The position numbers and the translations under genes were made by a program. The notes below the pieces were generated by a model. That model had not been told where the DNA came from. It searched no databases and was given only the letters and a program-made list of their open reading frames with translations. Shown in pieces: positions 20,327 through 31,227 of a stretch of 64,000 nt of DNA. Location: assembly GCA_009829735.1 (NCBI GenBank), contig CM020619.1, forward strand, positions 11,585,777 through 11,649,776, given 5' to 3'. Within the stretch, counting starts at the first letter, position 1. Every line of letters begins with the position of its first letter. This DNA is from Pyropia yezoensis (taxonomy: Eukaryota > Rhodophyta > Bangiophyceae > Bangiales > Bangiaceae).

Positions 20327-23200
20327 GCTCGCGGTGGCGCGTCACACGCCTGACGTCGCCCGCTGGCCGTCAATCTGCCGCATTGCTGGCATGGGGGCCC
20401 CGCGGAAGGCCCCGCGAGGGCGTCTCCTTCATCCTGCGCAGCAGCGCACGAAGGGCTGGCGAGGGTGGGAGCCGACGGGGTTGGGGGGTGTGTGTTGTTA
20501 CCACCGCCAACGCATAGCGGAGAGCGCGTGGCCGAGCGCCCGGGAGCTGTCGCATTGCGGGCCGCGCCACGTTGGGGGGGCTATGTGTCCCTTACCCACA
20601 GAGTCCGGGAGGGAGGCGGTGGGGGGAGGTGTGGGGCTGTCACCACCTTTAGCGCAATGTAGAGAGCTCTACGGCGAGCGGGCGGGCCAGTCGCGTCGTG
20701 GTGATCGTGTGTCACCAATCAGCCGAACCACTAATCCAATGTGCGCAGGAACGGCTGCGAACGCGGCGGTCTACGCCGACGGCAGGTCCTTGTCGGCCGC
20801 CGCGGCAGGGGCGGCGGCAGCGGCGCCACGGCCGCCACCCTCGCGCTCCCCTCCCTCCCTTCGGCGCGGGCGTTGCCAACGCCCCCGCGACAGCTCTGTA
20901 GAGCCCCGCGAGCGGCATGTCTGTCGCCCGCGCGGGCGGGCCGCCCCGCCTTCCCCCCCTCCATCCCCGCCACCCTGGCTCCACGTGACCGCTGCCGCCG
21001 CTGCCGCCCCCGCCACTGCCATTTAGGAGCGGCTCAGAAAGGACGGCGAGCAGCTCCCGCACTTTCCACGTGCGGCGGCCGTCGCTCCGGCCGCGGCCGG
21101 CGACCGCAGTCATCTCGTCGTGGTGGAAGGCGTCGACTTTCATCGCGGCGGAAGCGTCAAAGTTTAGGGGCAAGTGCCCCCCCGGCCGCTGCCGCTGTTG
21201 CCGCCAGCCGGATGTGGCGGTCGCGCGGGCGAGGCGCCCAGCGCTCCGTCGGGGGAGGTGGTGACTTTTAGATGGAACGCATGGGGCCTGTTGCCCGTCC
21301 CCCTCCTATAGCAGCCCCCGGTGTAGGGACACCGTAGATGGTGGTAAAGTCGCTCGAGTTGCTTGCCTACCCCCTCCCGGCACGGAGCCGCCCCCCTCAT
21401 ACTTCTTCCCCCCCGGTCCTCACGTTACCCAGCTCCCCCGCACGCCCCGCACCCCCGCGTGCCCACACCCGCCGCACGCCCCCCTAGGGGCCGCGTGTCG
21501 CCGGTCTCCCCGCCCCCACGCCGTCTCAGCTCACGCTCACACCCGCCCCACACATTCACCCCCTCTGCACGCGTCCAACGCGCGCCCACGGGCGCTTCCC
21601 CGACCGAGCGTCATGCCCCCCGTTCCCCAGCCACCAATGGCCCCTCCTCGGTAGTCCCGCCCACCAGAGCTCCACCGCTCCCAGCCACCGTGTCAGCACG
21701 TCGGGCGCATGACCCAAAGAGGAATTCCTCACAAATCTTCAAGTGATCCAGTGGCGCAATTCCCCATTCATCAGTCACTCCGGGGGAGCCGCCGCCGCCG
21801 CCGGCTGTCCAGAGTAGGCGGCAGCCAGCTCGGCGGTGACCACGTCCACGGTCGCCAAAGTGCCGAGGATGGCGCCGTAGGGGTGGCCGTGGGGCCAGTG
21901 GGGCACTATGGGGTGGGGGGAGGGGGAGGCCGCCGTCGGCCGCGGTGACGATAGGGGGGTGGAGGTGGAGCCGGGGGGGGGAGGGTGGGTGCGGCGGCGG
22001 TGGTGGGGGTGGGGCCGGCGGTGGCGGTGGAGGCAACGGTGATAATGGGGGAACGCCCGCACCCACTTCTCGGCGGGAGGCTGGAGGGCGCCAGTGGCGG
22101 ACGGGGAGCTTCGCCACGTGCCACAGCGGAGGAGTTTGTGAACCTCGGCCTCTCGGTGCGTGCGCCGCGGCGGGAATGGACGACCGGGGGGGATGAGGGG
22201 AAAGAGCCGAATGTAACCTCGACTGAGGTGCTGCTCATGGGTTGGGGGAGGGGAGGCGAGATGGGCTCGAAAGGGAAGAAAGTCCCCGGACTGTGGCACG
22301 CTGTCGCTCCCCGCCCACGCACGCGGGCGCCCAGGAAAGGCGCCAGGGGAAACTCACATCGTGAACTGCGTCGGCGGCGTCGCCGCTGGAGGGCGGCGCG
22401 CCCGCGCCTCACGCAAACCCACTACCCCCGCACTTGCTGCCGCAGGCGTGCTGGCCAGCCGCCGCCGCCCACAAGCGCAACTACGGTCAGCCGGCCAGCA
22501 GGCCCGCCGCTCGGCCGCGAGGCGTCGGCACGCACAGTCCGCCCCCGCCGCCCCCCCTGGTGAGTGGCGCCGGCGCTAACCCAACCAGGACCGCCCCAGC
22601 AGCACGGTTGCCGTGAGCGCTACACCCTGCCCCTCCTCCCCCACCACGCCCGTCTCACGAAAACCGTCGCGCTCAGAGCACAGCCAGCCACGTCCATCCC
22701 AAGGCCCCAAGTATTCATTCTAGGATTTCACATAAGGCACGTGGCGGCATGTGAGTGGAGCGCCCATTTTCATATCTCCTTGCCCAATCGATTCGGATGG
22801 ACTTGCGTAGAACGGCTGTTCCTGAGGGTGCGTGATTGAGTCTGGACACAAACAACGACGTCCATATATTTTCCAATTTCACAAGTGTTCTGTCGTTGTT
22901 GGACCGTGGCCTCTCGGTCTGGTGAGATGATGGACAGAACTGTTGCAATCGACCGGCAAATGTGGAGCGACCGTCACTGGTTGTGGGGCAATTTTACACA
23001 ACATGGAAGCGACCGATAGCGGTCGTGGCAGGTCAATTTTCTTGAAATGGGGGGCCGTCGCGTGCCACGTCGCGGTTCTACGATTCCATCTCGCTCTGGG
23101 AGGGTGCACAATGCAATGTTCATTGTTGCATCGTCCAATCGTGTATCGCCATTGATGCTGAGTGCCGACACTGTGGCCGTTGGAGGTACAGCGCGCCCTC
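20327..23200. other. GC-rich to moderate-GC intergenic region
   Basis: Upstream flank of the NB-ARC gene. It contains runs of GCC/GGC triplets with open but featureless frames on both strands (20700-22600), a dispersed repeat at 21245-21560, and a more AT-rich tract at 22690-23150. No gene is supported. Confidence 0.4.
21245..21560 (+). repeat. Dispersed repeat, copy A (second copy at 44700-44990)
   Basis: Both copies share, in order, a GGAACGCA..GGGCCT block, GCCCGTCCCCCTCC, AGCAGC..CCGGTGT, CCGTAGATGGTGGT, TCGCT, CCCTCCCGGC, a GGAGCCGCC block and a long C-rich tail with GCACGCCCC, CTCTCAGCTC-like and CGCGTCCA motifs. They are diverged by point changes and small indels. In this copy the TATA-like motif is absent (CTCATACTTC). 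Confidence 0.7.
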
Positions 23201-25192
23201 TGCGCGGGACCCGCTGAGGCTCACACTAAATGAAGGGGTGCGGCTGTCCGCGCCACTCACGGCCAGTTGAGAGGGGCCCGTTCTTACCTTCTGGGTTTTC
23301 ATCCCCAGCGTGTGCGCTGGACGGATCCGATAGAGCCATTCTCGCGTACGATTGGCAGAGACCCTGTCTGGCAGTTTCTATGTGGTCACACATGGGCAGA
23401 AGCACACTTTCTGTGGTGGTTATCTGGACGTAAGTCCACACCAACGGGGTACCTAATCCTCCTTCAGAAGATGGTGGGGAACCCGGGGCATAAACCCTGG
23501 TGTCAGAACCGCCGGAACGTGAAGCTTCACTCGAAGGTGGAAGCGTCCGGGACGGGGAACACGACGGTAACCCAAGGTTGATTTTTTTCCAGGGGGACGC
23601 AACCGGCACAGCCCCACGTGCAGATATCCCTCTTTGGCCCGCCGATCCAGGGCCCGCTGTGGGACCCCGGAATACGGGCCAACACTCCCTACACTCAAGT
23701 ACTCAATCAACACCCTCAGATCCCACCAGCACATCTCTCCACGCAATATACTCTCATTGGGGGATCTCATAAAATCTCAGCCAGATTGGGGCGGAAGTAG
23801 CCCGCCCAAGATAACTTCCCTCCTCTGGCCAGAAGGCCAATTCCCAATCGGGCGGATGTAAGCACTTCGCCCGGTATTATCGCCACCGTCCCCCACCCGA
23901 GGGGGATCCAGCGAGTATGACGTGGCGTGCTCCTCCCTCTGGGGGGGGAGCAACCACCGCCTGCTCCTGATTGGTCAGGGGCAGGGGTCGTCAGGATCCG
24001 CCTCCCCCTGAAGGGGGATGCCCCTACTCCGAGGGGTGCTGTGAACCCCAACACTCCCCACGCCTCAAGGCCACGCGTGCCGTGTGGCATCTGCCAACAC
24101 TGACACGAAAAGGGGGCCGTGTGATGCACCCCTCAAAGGGGGTGCCGCGACGGTACGCCCGTCGCACCTCTTTCTCCGCCCTGGGCAACCCCCCTTCGGC
24201 GGGGGTGCCTCTAGCCAGAGTGCACGGGGGGTGCTCACAAGCACCCCCTGCTCCCCGACCTTAACTCCAGGGCGGTGCACCCAGGTGGCTCCACACGGGG
24301 GCGACGCGGGTTGTCTTACGCACGCCCCCCGCCCTTCATCGCACCCTCTCTAACGAGGGTGTCATCGTGGGGCTTGAGGAAGAGAGAGCGTCCCCGCTCC
24401 CCCTCCTCACCTGTCGTCCCTTCGGCGCCAACCTACGGTGGAGCCGCTGGTCTCCTAGTGGTAGCCCACCGTTTTCCGGTAGGGCTCCTGGGACCATCGC
24501 GGTACTTACCCCCCCCCCCTTTTTAAAGGGAGGGTCTTCGCGGTGGGGACGCCGACCTTCTGGGCGACCACCATCGTCGTCTCGGCGTCGCCGCCGCTGT
24601 GGGCGCGCGCCTTCCTTCCTGCCGCGCCGCCGTTTGTTGGCGGGCGCCTTCTTCGCGTCGCGCCGCCGTTTGTTGGCGGGCGCCTGCGCCGCGCTGCGCC
24701 GCCGTTGTTGGCGGGCGCTTCCTTCCCGTCGCGCCGCCGTTGTTGGCGGGCGCTTTCTTCCGAGTTGAGGGTCGCCCCTCTGGGTGGCCGCTATGTCTTC
24801 CTCGGAAGACCACCCTACCGTGGGGGTGGAACGGGCCGAAATATGACCATGAGTCAACCCCTGATGGGGACGACACCTACCGGGGCGTACCCCTCATCGT
24901 TATCGATGAGAACCGGTACGATTCTACCAAGGGTCCCCGTGCGGGGAGTATTTCCCCCTGGCGGTACCAAGCCGTGGGGGCACTCCCCATGGTCAGCGTA
25001 TGGCGCGATTTGCGCATGCAGTACGGCACGGTTTATACCGTGTCGGAGGCACTGCCTTCGGACTTGCCCTTTTACCGCGGTCGGTCCGACATAGACCTCC
25101 TTCAGGGGGTCGAGGGGATCCTAGTGGGTCCCCCTCCCACAGGGGAGGGGCCTTGCCTCGACCTCCGGATCTTCCCGGGGCCCCTTTCCATC
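23201..25192 (+). other. Probable leader or flank of the second retroelement
   Basis: GC content is lower than in the host low-complexity DNA and resembles the neighbouring gag region. Several frames look partly coding (for example 24840-25219, with DDTYRGVPLIVIDENRYDS and LRMQYGTVYTVSEALPSDL), but none carries a known domain. No LTR end could be defined, because the inverted copy at 51-1461 matches only from 25193 on. Confidence 0.3.
24624..24760 (+). repeat. Four 35-36 bp hairpin-forming tandem units
   Basis: GCGCCGCCG..TTGTTGGCGGGCGC starts at 24624, 24660, 24696 and 24731. Each unit has self-complementary arms (GCGCCGCC with GGCGGGCGC), so each could fold into its own stem-loop. Confidence 0.8.
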
Positions 25193-25782
25193 CTTGTGGC
25201 AGTATTGACCCCCAAGTAGGGGGGCAACACGTGCCATGCAAGGGGCGGCAGGCCACTAGCCTTACCCGTTCCTCTCCCTGCATTTGGGTCCATATTCCCT
25301 AAGTTTGGGATAGTTAGCTTAGTAGTAAATCCAACTTGGATTTGAGGGTTTTATGCATTTATCGTCTTGAATTTTCGTGTGGCCCGGTGGGCAGGTGCTG
25401 GGGTGGGAGATTCTGAGTGGCGAGATTCTCAGGGGACCCTGGGGGGATTAGGGGAGGGACAGCGGGGCTTGGCCTTGCGTCCCCGTCCCGACCAATAAAC
25501 TGTTGGACCACACACTATCCTCTTGTTTGTTCGTGGGGGGTTTGCCCCACAACAGGGACAGAGTGTGTGCGACTTGCACTTCTTCCGGTTCCCCCGAAAC
25601 AGGAGGCAACCCTCGTACACTGCCCCAACTTGGGTGCCGTGTGTGCAAGTGGTATTTGCCACACTTGGTGGAGCAGCAGGGGACAGAGGTAAACTTTACC
25701 TTCGGGTGCACCCGGGCGTAGGGGGCCCTCTGTCTCAGAGGAACGGTGGACTTGGACCGTGTCACACGGATCGTCAGCCAAT

Positions 25783-27729
25783 ATGGCTAGTTCGGACCCC
25801 CCGTCGTCCGGGGAGTACACGGGTGACGCACGTACTTCAGTGCCTTTGAATACTGGTGAGACACAGGTGGGTTTACCTGGGGTCGCAGAGGGACTGGAGG
25901 TCCCTCAAGCCAGCAGGACTGGAAGTGCGGGCTGGCAACAGGCCACCCCGACTCAGTCGGGAGTTCACCCGGGTGACACTTCTGATGTGGGTGGGCCGAA
26001 GTCTGGCCACCGTGTGGTATACTCAACGGGAACGTCCCAAGGGGTGAGGACTGTCCCCGCGGGTTCCACTCGGGTTGGAGCCAACTTTGGCATGGAGCCG
26101 TCGCCAACTAGGCTTTCGGAGGACGGCGGACCTCCGTTGGTCGGCGATGGGCTCGCGCCCATGCCCCCGGTTGAGACCCCTGAGGGTCGTGGTTACCCCT
26201 CAGGTGGACTCCCGGAGGCGGACCGAGACTCAACTGGAGTCGTCAATCCACTCCTCGCGGAAACTGTCCGTCGGGAGGCGACCAATGTGTTGCGGCAGAC
26301 TTTGCCGGACCTGGTGGTCACGATGACGAATACTATTCTGAATCAGACTGTGGCGAGTTTGCCAGATGGCCTTAATGTCCAGACCGGATTGGGGCTTTCG
26401 AGCCCGCAGGCGCAGGGGGAACCCCCGCTTACGCCTATCTCTGGTCGCCCCGAACTGGGGGCGACACCTGTGACTCCCAACGAGGGAGCCACACCATACT
26501 CGGTGGGGCGTACGCCCTTCATGGGGGAGTTTCCCCCGGAAACGCCGGTGGCTACACCCAGCGCGCCGCGCCAGACTATGGGCACTGAGGATCAACTTAC
26601 CCCAGTGCCACAGCGGTTGTTCCCTCAACGTGAGGTGCCGCCCAAGATCCAGGTAGCCAACCCGGTCTACCAGAGGATCTTTGATTGTGAGACCTACGCC
26701 CTCCACAACAAGTCGGTGGCGTATGGTCCTGACCAGGCCCGAGCCATGGGCCGTGCCACGAAGAATGCACTTTACTCTTTTGGGCACAGAGCGGAGTGGG
26801 ATGGAACTCCCCCCCTCCGTGTCTTTGAGTTCCTACGTCGTTTCACAAAAGCCTGTGACGACAATGCCATAAGTGAAGGCATGGCTTTTTACATGCTACA
26901 GGAGTTTACGAAGGGAGACCTGCGGACAGAACTTATGTCCGTCATGCCCAGCTCCTCAAGTGGAGGCGCTGGGGAGGTGACGTCCTATTTGGAGCTCGTC
27001 AACTGGTTGTTGAGGGCCATGGTTGATGAAGCGGCGTTGGCTTCTCAAGTCGAGGAGTTTACGCAAGCCCATCAGGAAGAGGTGGAGGACGAGTTGTCCT
27101 TTGCGGAGCGAGTCCGTAAGCTCAACAATCTTTGTGGGTTCCTTCATCCACAAGCTGTGGTGAAAAGTCGGTTTGTGGAGGGACTCCATTCGTCAGTCCG
27201 GATGGAGACCCGGGAGCATAACACTGCCCGGGCGACCCTGGCCGAGTTGGCTAGGTTCGCCATCCGCAGAGGCGAGGCCTACCGCAAGTTGCGGGAGGAA
27301 CAACGCCAGGAGCGTCAAGCCGAGTTGGCCAAGGAACGGGAGGAGGCGCGCCAGGCCAGAGAGTTGAGAGAGGCACGCCGAATCCGCAAGGAGAGGGTGG
27401 TAGCTGCCGTGGGAACTTCCCAGAATATCTCTTCGTCTTCCCCAGTTGGGAAGACTCCTCCGGGAACTGATAATCGGTGTTGGAACTGCAACTCCGATGG
27501 ACACTGGGCATATGATTGCCCCAAGTTGAGTAAACGCATCCAACAACTTGTTAGGAATGCGAGTAAGAAGTCGGCTACGAACGAAGTACGTTCACGCCGT
27601 GAGGGTGGGTCTCTACCGGTGGTGGCGTTCACCACGCCCTCGGCGGAGCGGGCGGACACGTCGTCCTCGGACTCGTCGTCCTTCCCTTCGTCTCCAGACT
27701 CGGACGCCAAGTCGGCGGGAAACGAATGA
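25783..27729 (+). CDS. gag: Retrotransposon Gag protein
   Basis: 648 residues from ATG 25783 (AATATGGCTAG), the start conserved in the inverted copy. The first 290 residues are Pro/Gly/Thr-rich. A capsid-like domain follows (about 300-520: YQRIFDCETYALHN, VFEFLRRFTKACDD, EGMAFYMLQEFTKG, YLELVNWLLRAM). Next come a conserved segment with ELSFAERVRKLNNLCGFL and a charged coiled coil (EEQRQERQAELAKEREEARQ). The zinc knuckle is CWNCNSDGHWAYDC (Cx2Cx4Hx4C), followed by a Ser-rich tail. The layout resembles Gag of Ty3/gypsy-type elements. The stop overlaps the ATG of the protease frame (ATGA). The frame is complete and uninterrupted. Confidence 0.88.
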   Translation: MASSDPPSSGEYTGDARTSVPLNTGETQVGLPGVAEGLEVPQASRTGSAGWQQATPTQSGVHPGDTSDVGGPKSGHRVVYSTGTSQGVRTVPAGSTRVGANFGMEPSPTRLSEDGGPPLVGDGLAPMPPVETPEGRGYPSGGLPEADRDSTGVVNPLLAETVRREATNVLRQTLPDLVVTMTNTILNQTVASLPDGLNVQTGLGLSSPQAQGEPPLTPISGRPELGATPVTPNEGATPYSVGRTPFMGEFPPETPVATPSAPRQTMGTEDQLTPVPQRLFPQREVPPKIQVANPVYQRIFDCETYALHNKSVAYGPDQARAMGRATKNALYSFGHRAEWDGTPPLRVFEFLRRFTKACDDNAISEGMAFYMLQEFTKGDLRTELMSVMPSSSSGGAGEVTSYLELVNWLLRAMVDEAALASQVEEFTQAHQEEVEDELSFAERVRKLNNLCGFLHPQAVVKSRFVEGLHSSVRMETREHNTARATLAELARFAIRRGEAYRKLREEQRQERQAELAKEREEARQARELREARRIRKERVVAAVGTSQNISSSSPVGKTPPGTDNRCWNCNSDGHWAYDCPKLSKRIQQLVRNASKKSATNEVRSRREGGSLPVVAFTTPSAERADTSSSDSSSFPSSPDSDAKSAGNE

Positions 27730-27773
27730 CCGTTGGAGCTGGCCGTCCGAAGCTCACAACGGCAACCTCGGCC
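27717..27773 (+). promoter_or_regulatory. Complete -1 frameshift signal: slippery heptamer plus H-type pseudoknot
   Basis: Gag codons read GCG-GGA-AAC-GAA-TGA, giving the heptamer G GGA AAC (27717-27723), one of the most efficient retroviral slip sites. After a 6-nt spacer, CCGTTG-GAGCT (27730-27740) pairs with AGCTC-a-CAACGG (27751-27762), 11 base pairs with one bulged A. The 10-nt loop begins GGCCG (27741-27745), which is exactly complementary to CGGCC at 27769-27773, with a 6-nt connecting loop. Protease lies in the -1 frame. Pairing was read from the sequence; activity is inferred. Confidence 0.8.
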
Positions 27774-28216
27774 AAGTGGGTCAAGAGGACGAACCAACCG
27801 TGTCGGATACTGCGGCGACCTAAGGGAGTCCGCCCACCTCGGGTAGGACTCCCCAAGAACGTAAACCCAAGTCGGGTCATCGCAGTGCTGACGGGTGAGA
27901 ACTTCCAGGTGGCTGGACGGGTGCAACTTGCCCCCGGCCGTGCCTGCTGTGCCCGTATCGTACTGGACACCGGGTCAGGAGCCTCCGTGATACGCAAGTC
28001 GCTATTACCAAAGGAGGTGAAGCTCCAACGCTGGAGGTCTAAAGCTGACCGTCTGATCGATATCAATGGTGGGGTACTTCCCATCGTTGGTGCCGTGACC
28101 CTACCAACTAGGTTGGGGACCCATGAGGTCGATGTGACCTATGGAGTAGTTGAGAATATGTCGGTACCCCTGCTTCTGGGTACCCCTTATGTTGTTACAC
28201 AAGTGCCTTTGATTTG
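27726..28216 (+). CDS. pro: Retropepsin-type protease, 3'-truncated
   Basis: The -1 frame relative to gag, about 163 residues. A basic, Pro-rich linker leads to VLDTGSGASVIRKSLL, with the canonical DTGSGAS active-site motif, then DINGGVLPIVGAVTLP and SVPLLLGTPYVV, the second hydrophobic-Gly motif of retropepsins. Similarity ends at about residue 160, where the frame enters antisense kelch sequence and would read on into unrelated codons. The protein would normally be made as a Gag-Pro fusion through the frameshift signal; its own ATG overlaps the gag stop. The protease core appears complete, and everything downstream is lost. Confidence 0.8.
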
Positions 28217-28458
28217 TGGCCCGCCACACGAGACGAGGCCCGTGCCGTGGCGGGCCTCGGTCAGCGGCGGCAGCGCCGCCCAGGCGCCGGTGGCGGCGTC
28301 GAGCGCCGAGACGGTGCTCCACGCGGCGCCGTGGCCTTCGCCGCCAGAGAGGACGACGCGGGCGCCGAGGGGGGCGGTGCCCGCGCCGGCGCGGGGGGTG
28401 GGCAGGTCCTGGGCGGTGCCGGCGGGGAGCCACGTGAGGGTGGCCAGGTCCATTACCT

Positions 28459-28494
<36 letters not shown>

Positions 28495-29558
28495 GGAGTT
28501 CAGACCGGTTCCAGGGGGGAGAGGATGCGTGCACGCCAGGTGGGGGAAGTCCACCCAGTGGGTCCGAGAGGCCAAGGATAACGGGAGGTGGACGGACAGT
28601 ACGGCGGAACTCACTCTCCGCGAGACAGCCTGCACCCGCCACGGCCCTGTGGCGGCCGCTGCCGGCGTCTCCCACGTCACTGCCGAGGCACGGACGCGCG
28701 AGGGACCCCCTCCATCCGCGACCTCCCCCCCCCCCCCCCCCCCCCCCCCTCCACCCCCCCCTACCGACGCTTCTGCCCAGCCTCCGCGCCCCGCTCACGT
28801 ACGTCCACCGCCGCGATGGTGGCGTTAAAAAACGCCGCCACCCCCGAGTCCCGCCCCCCCGCCGCGACGAGCCGCCCGCCCACGACGGCCACCCCGAAGT
28901 GGTCCCGCGGGTGCGGCATATCCGGCAGCGCCGTCCACGTCCCCACCGCCGGGTCGTACGCATCCACCCATCCCACCGCCGTCGCGTGCGCCCCGTGGCC
29001 GCCGACGTTGCCGCCGACCAGGAACAAGCGGCCGCCCACCCACGCGGCCCCTCCCGCGCCACGCGGGCGCGGGATGACCACCCCCGGCCGGACGCCCCAC
29101 CCCCCCCCCGCCGACGCACAGTAGGTGTGGATGGCCGGCACGGCTACCTCCCGCGGGTAGCCGCCCGTCCACGCGCCCGCCACCCACACGCACCCGTCGG
29201 GGCCGAGGGTGGCCTGGAAGTGGTGCAGCTCCGTCGCGGGCGGCGAGCCCGTCGACCAGGCCGCCGTGGCGGTGTCGTAGACGGCCGTCGCGTGGCGGCC
29301 ACGGCCGCCGACGAGGCAGAGGCGGCCGCCGCCGCAGGCGGCAAACGCCGTCTCTTCCCGGCCGGGGGGGGGGGCGGGCACGGGCACTACCGACCAGCCG
29401 GGCGCGGCGGCGGCGGCGGCGGCGGCGGCAGCAGTGCCGGGGCGGGCCGACAGGGTGGCCGCGGCGGCCACCGTCGCCGCCGTCGCCGCCGCCGCCGCCG
29501 CCGCGGCCGCCACCAGGCGCAGGGCGAGCACCGGCGGCGGGTGGCGCCGGGCGGACAT
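28217..29558 (-). CDS. Secreted kelch-repeat beta-propeller protein, two exons, 3' end lost
   Basis: Exon 1 runs from ATG 29558 to 28803 (252 codons). Exon 2 runs from 28456 to about 28217 (80 codons). The intron 28802-28457 is GTACGT...CAG, phase 0, and joining keeps the kelch frame. The protein has a signal-peptide-like Ala-rich hydrophobic N-terminus, followed by kelch motifs: RLCLVGGRGRHATAVYDTATAAW, then AAWVGGRLFLVGGN with VDAYDPAVGTWTALPDMPHPR, VVGGRLVAAGGRDS and, in exon 2, RVVLSGGEG with VSALDAATGAWAALPPLTEARHG. It stops mid-repeat at VSCGG, where retroelement sequence begins, so at least one blade and the C-terminus are missing. Kelch propellers bind proteins or sugars; extracellular location is inferred from the leader. 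Probably a damaged gene. Confidence 0.75.
28457..28802 (-). other. Kelch-gene intron with complementary G25 and C35 runs
   Basis: On the transcribed (minus) strand the order is donor GTACGT, 52 nt, G25 (28749-28725), 231 nt, C35 (28493-28459), AG. The C run takes the place of the polypyrimidine tract and abuts the acceptor. In-frame splicing of two kelch exons supports the boundaries. Confidence 0.75.
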
Positions 29559-31227
29559 GGTGAGGGGAAGCGCCGCTGCTCCGGGGAGCGGGATGGTGAG
29601 AGGGGGAGGGATCGCCGGGTGGGAGCAGACACCCGCCGTACGCGTCTATAGGCCGTCGCCGATATCTGATCGGCCTGCCGCTCACCGGTACGGTGGCGAG
29701 CGGGTGACAGCGGCGGGGAGCTGCCGCGCAGCCCCACGGATTCCGCCGGCTGGCCACGGGCGGGGGGGCTTCGGCAGTGGGGCGGCAGCGGGCGGCGCGG
29801 CCGTCCGACCGTCTGCGACGCGGCGGGCGCCGAGCGGGGCGTCGCGGAAGGTGACCCCCGGCAACGGACCGAAGCAACGGCCCCGCCCGAGACACAACGG
29901 GCAGCCCCGGTGGCAGCAGCTGGTGCCCCTGCAGGGGAGCGGAGCGGGCAGTGAACTCCATTTTTTGCGAGGGGCGGCACGACGTCAGCGAGCCGAATGG
30001 CGGCCGGTGGGGGGCGGCCGCGCGGGGGACCGGGCTCACCACCCCCCCCCGACGCGTCGGCACGGGACAACGTAGGCTTGCCGCCTGGCCTCTGCACGCA
30101 CGGGTGATCCGACGCGGCCTACAAACTGGCAGCGGCCGGTGGATGCGGGAACACTGAGACAGCACGCGCGCTACGTAGTAGATTCGTACGTGCGCGCAGC
30201 CCACCATCCCGAGGCTGGAGGCCTCCCGCGTTCGATGATGGATGGGTGGCGGCCGTTGCGGAGCGCGGTGCCCGCCAGGCCGGCACCGATTGGCCGCGTG
30301 TGGTTGTCCGAGCGACGAGCCACGCCTGTGGGTTTTGGCGTGTATCTACGGTACAGTCATTATTCGATTATTTGAAGGGGGGCTACGGGTGAAATCGCAA
30401 TATTATTTACAGTGGATTCGGGACGAACGCTTGGACTGAAGAACACAGCAGGGCTTCGCTGTGGGCGTCGACCGATCCAATTGCGCTCGCCAACAGAACC
30501 ACATCAACGAGTGAGGCGAGCAGTCATGGGAGACAGTCTCTCCACGCGCGCGAAGAGACGAAGCCCTTGACGTGCGCACGAACAGTCCCGACAAACAGAA
30601 CACGACGGCATCGACAAAAAAAACACGACGGCATCTACTCATCGTACGCCCAAGAAAAGAAACACAACTGCATCAACCCGCACTCCTCCTCCTCGTCTCC
30701 TAGCACCATGTCAACCGTCGTCTCATCAACGGCCTCGTCAGCATCTTCCGCAGCGAATCACTTCTCAGCAGAGCCAGAGCGCTCACTCTGAGACACGCCC
30801 ACAAAGGTGTCTTTCAAGTGGCAACTAGCCATGAAGGCCACCTCCTCGGACAATTGGGTGTGGCTGCTGTGTGCTACGGGCACAACCCCTTGCAGCTGTC
30901 GCCCGACTTCAGAGACTGACCGGGTAGGGTTGCAGCGGGGTCGGGCGGCGCGAAGCGCCGTCCGTAGATTCGCCAGGGAGTGAGCAACCGCGTGTGCGGT
31001 GGGTCAAGCGCGGGTCGGTGATAGCGTCGGTGAGGAGGAACAGATGCGACGTGGCTCAGCCGTCGTCAGTACAGCAATTGTAAAGCAACTCTCTGGAAAA
31101 CCGTAATCGCCCTCGCGCAAGGAAGCTTGATTATGTGACCCTGTCATATAAGCCACCGCTGAGTCCATTTCCGTTGTCAGATTTGGCGTGCTCAGCCGGG
31201 AACAACGAAAAAAACGCCACCGAAAAT

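Larger units (their letters stand above)
25193..28216 (+). mobile_element. Second LTR-retrotransposon fragment: leader, gag, protease
   Basis: An inverted relative at 51-1461 defines sequence shared from 25193 on. Gag starts at 25783; the protease frame begins 4 bases before the gag stop and ends abruptly near 28216, where the sequence becomes a host kelch gene on the opposite strand. Reverse transcriptase, RNase H, integrase and 3' LTR are absent. The element is therefore 3'-truncated, but gag and protease are undamaged. Confidence 0.85.

Noticed and set aside
24599..25219. A 206-residue frame upstream of the second gag as a gene
   Set aside because: Its first half is the hairpin minisatellite; the second half is coherent but has no start or family, so it is mentioned only under the leader region.
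27726..29651. A 641-residue plus-strand frame running from the protease through the kelch region
   Set aside because: After about 28216 it is the antisense of kelch exons and their intron; composition becomes Arg/Pro/Gly-only. Only the first quarter is real.
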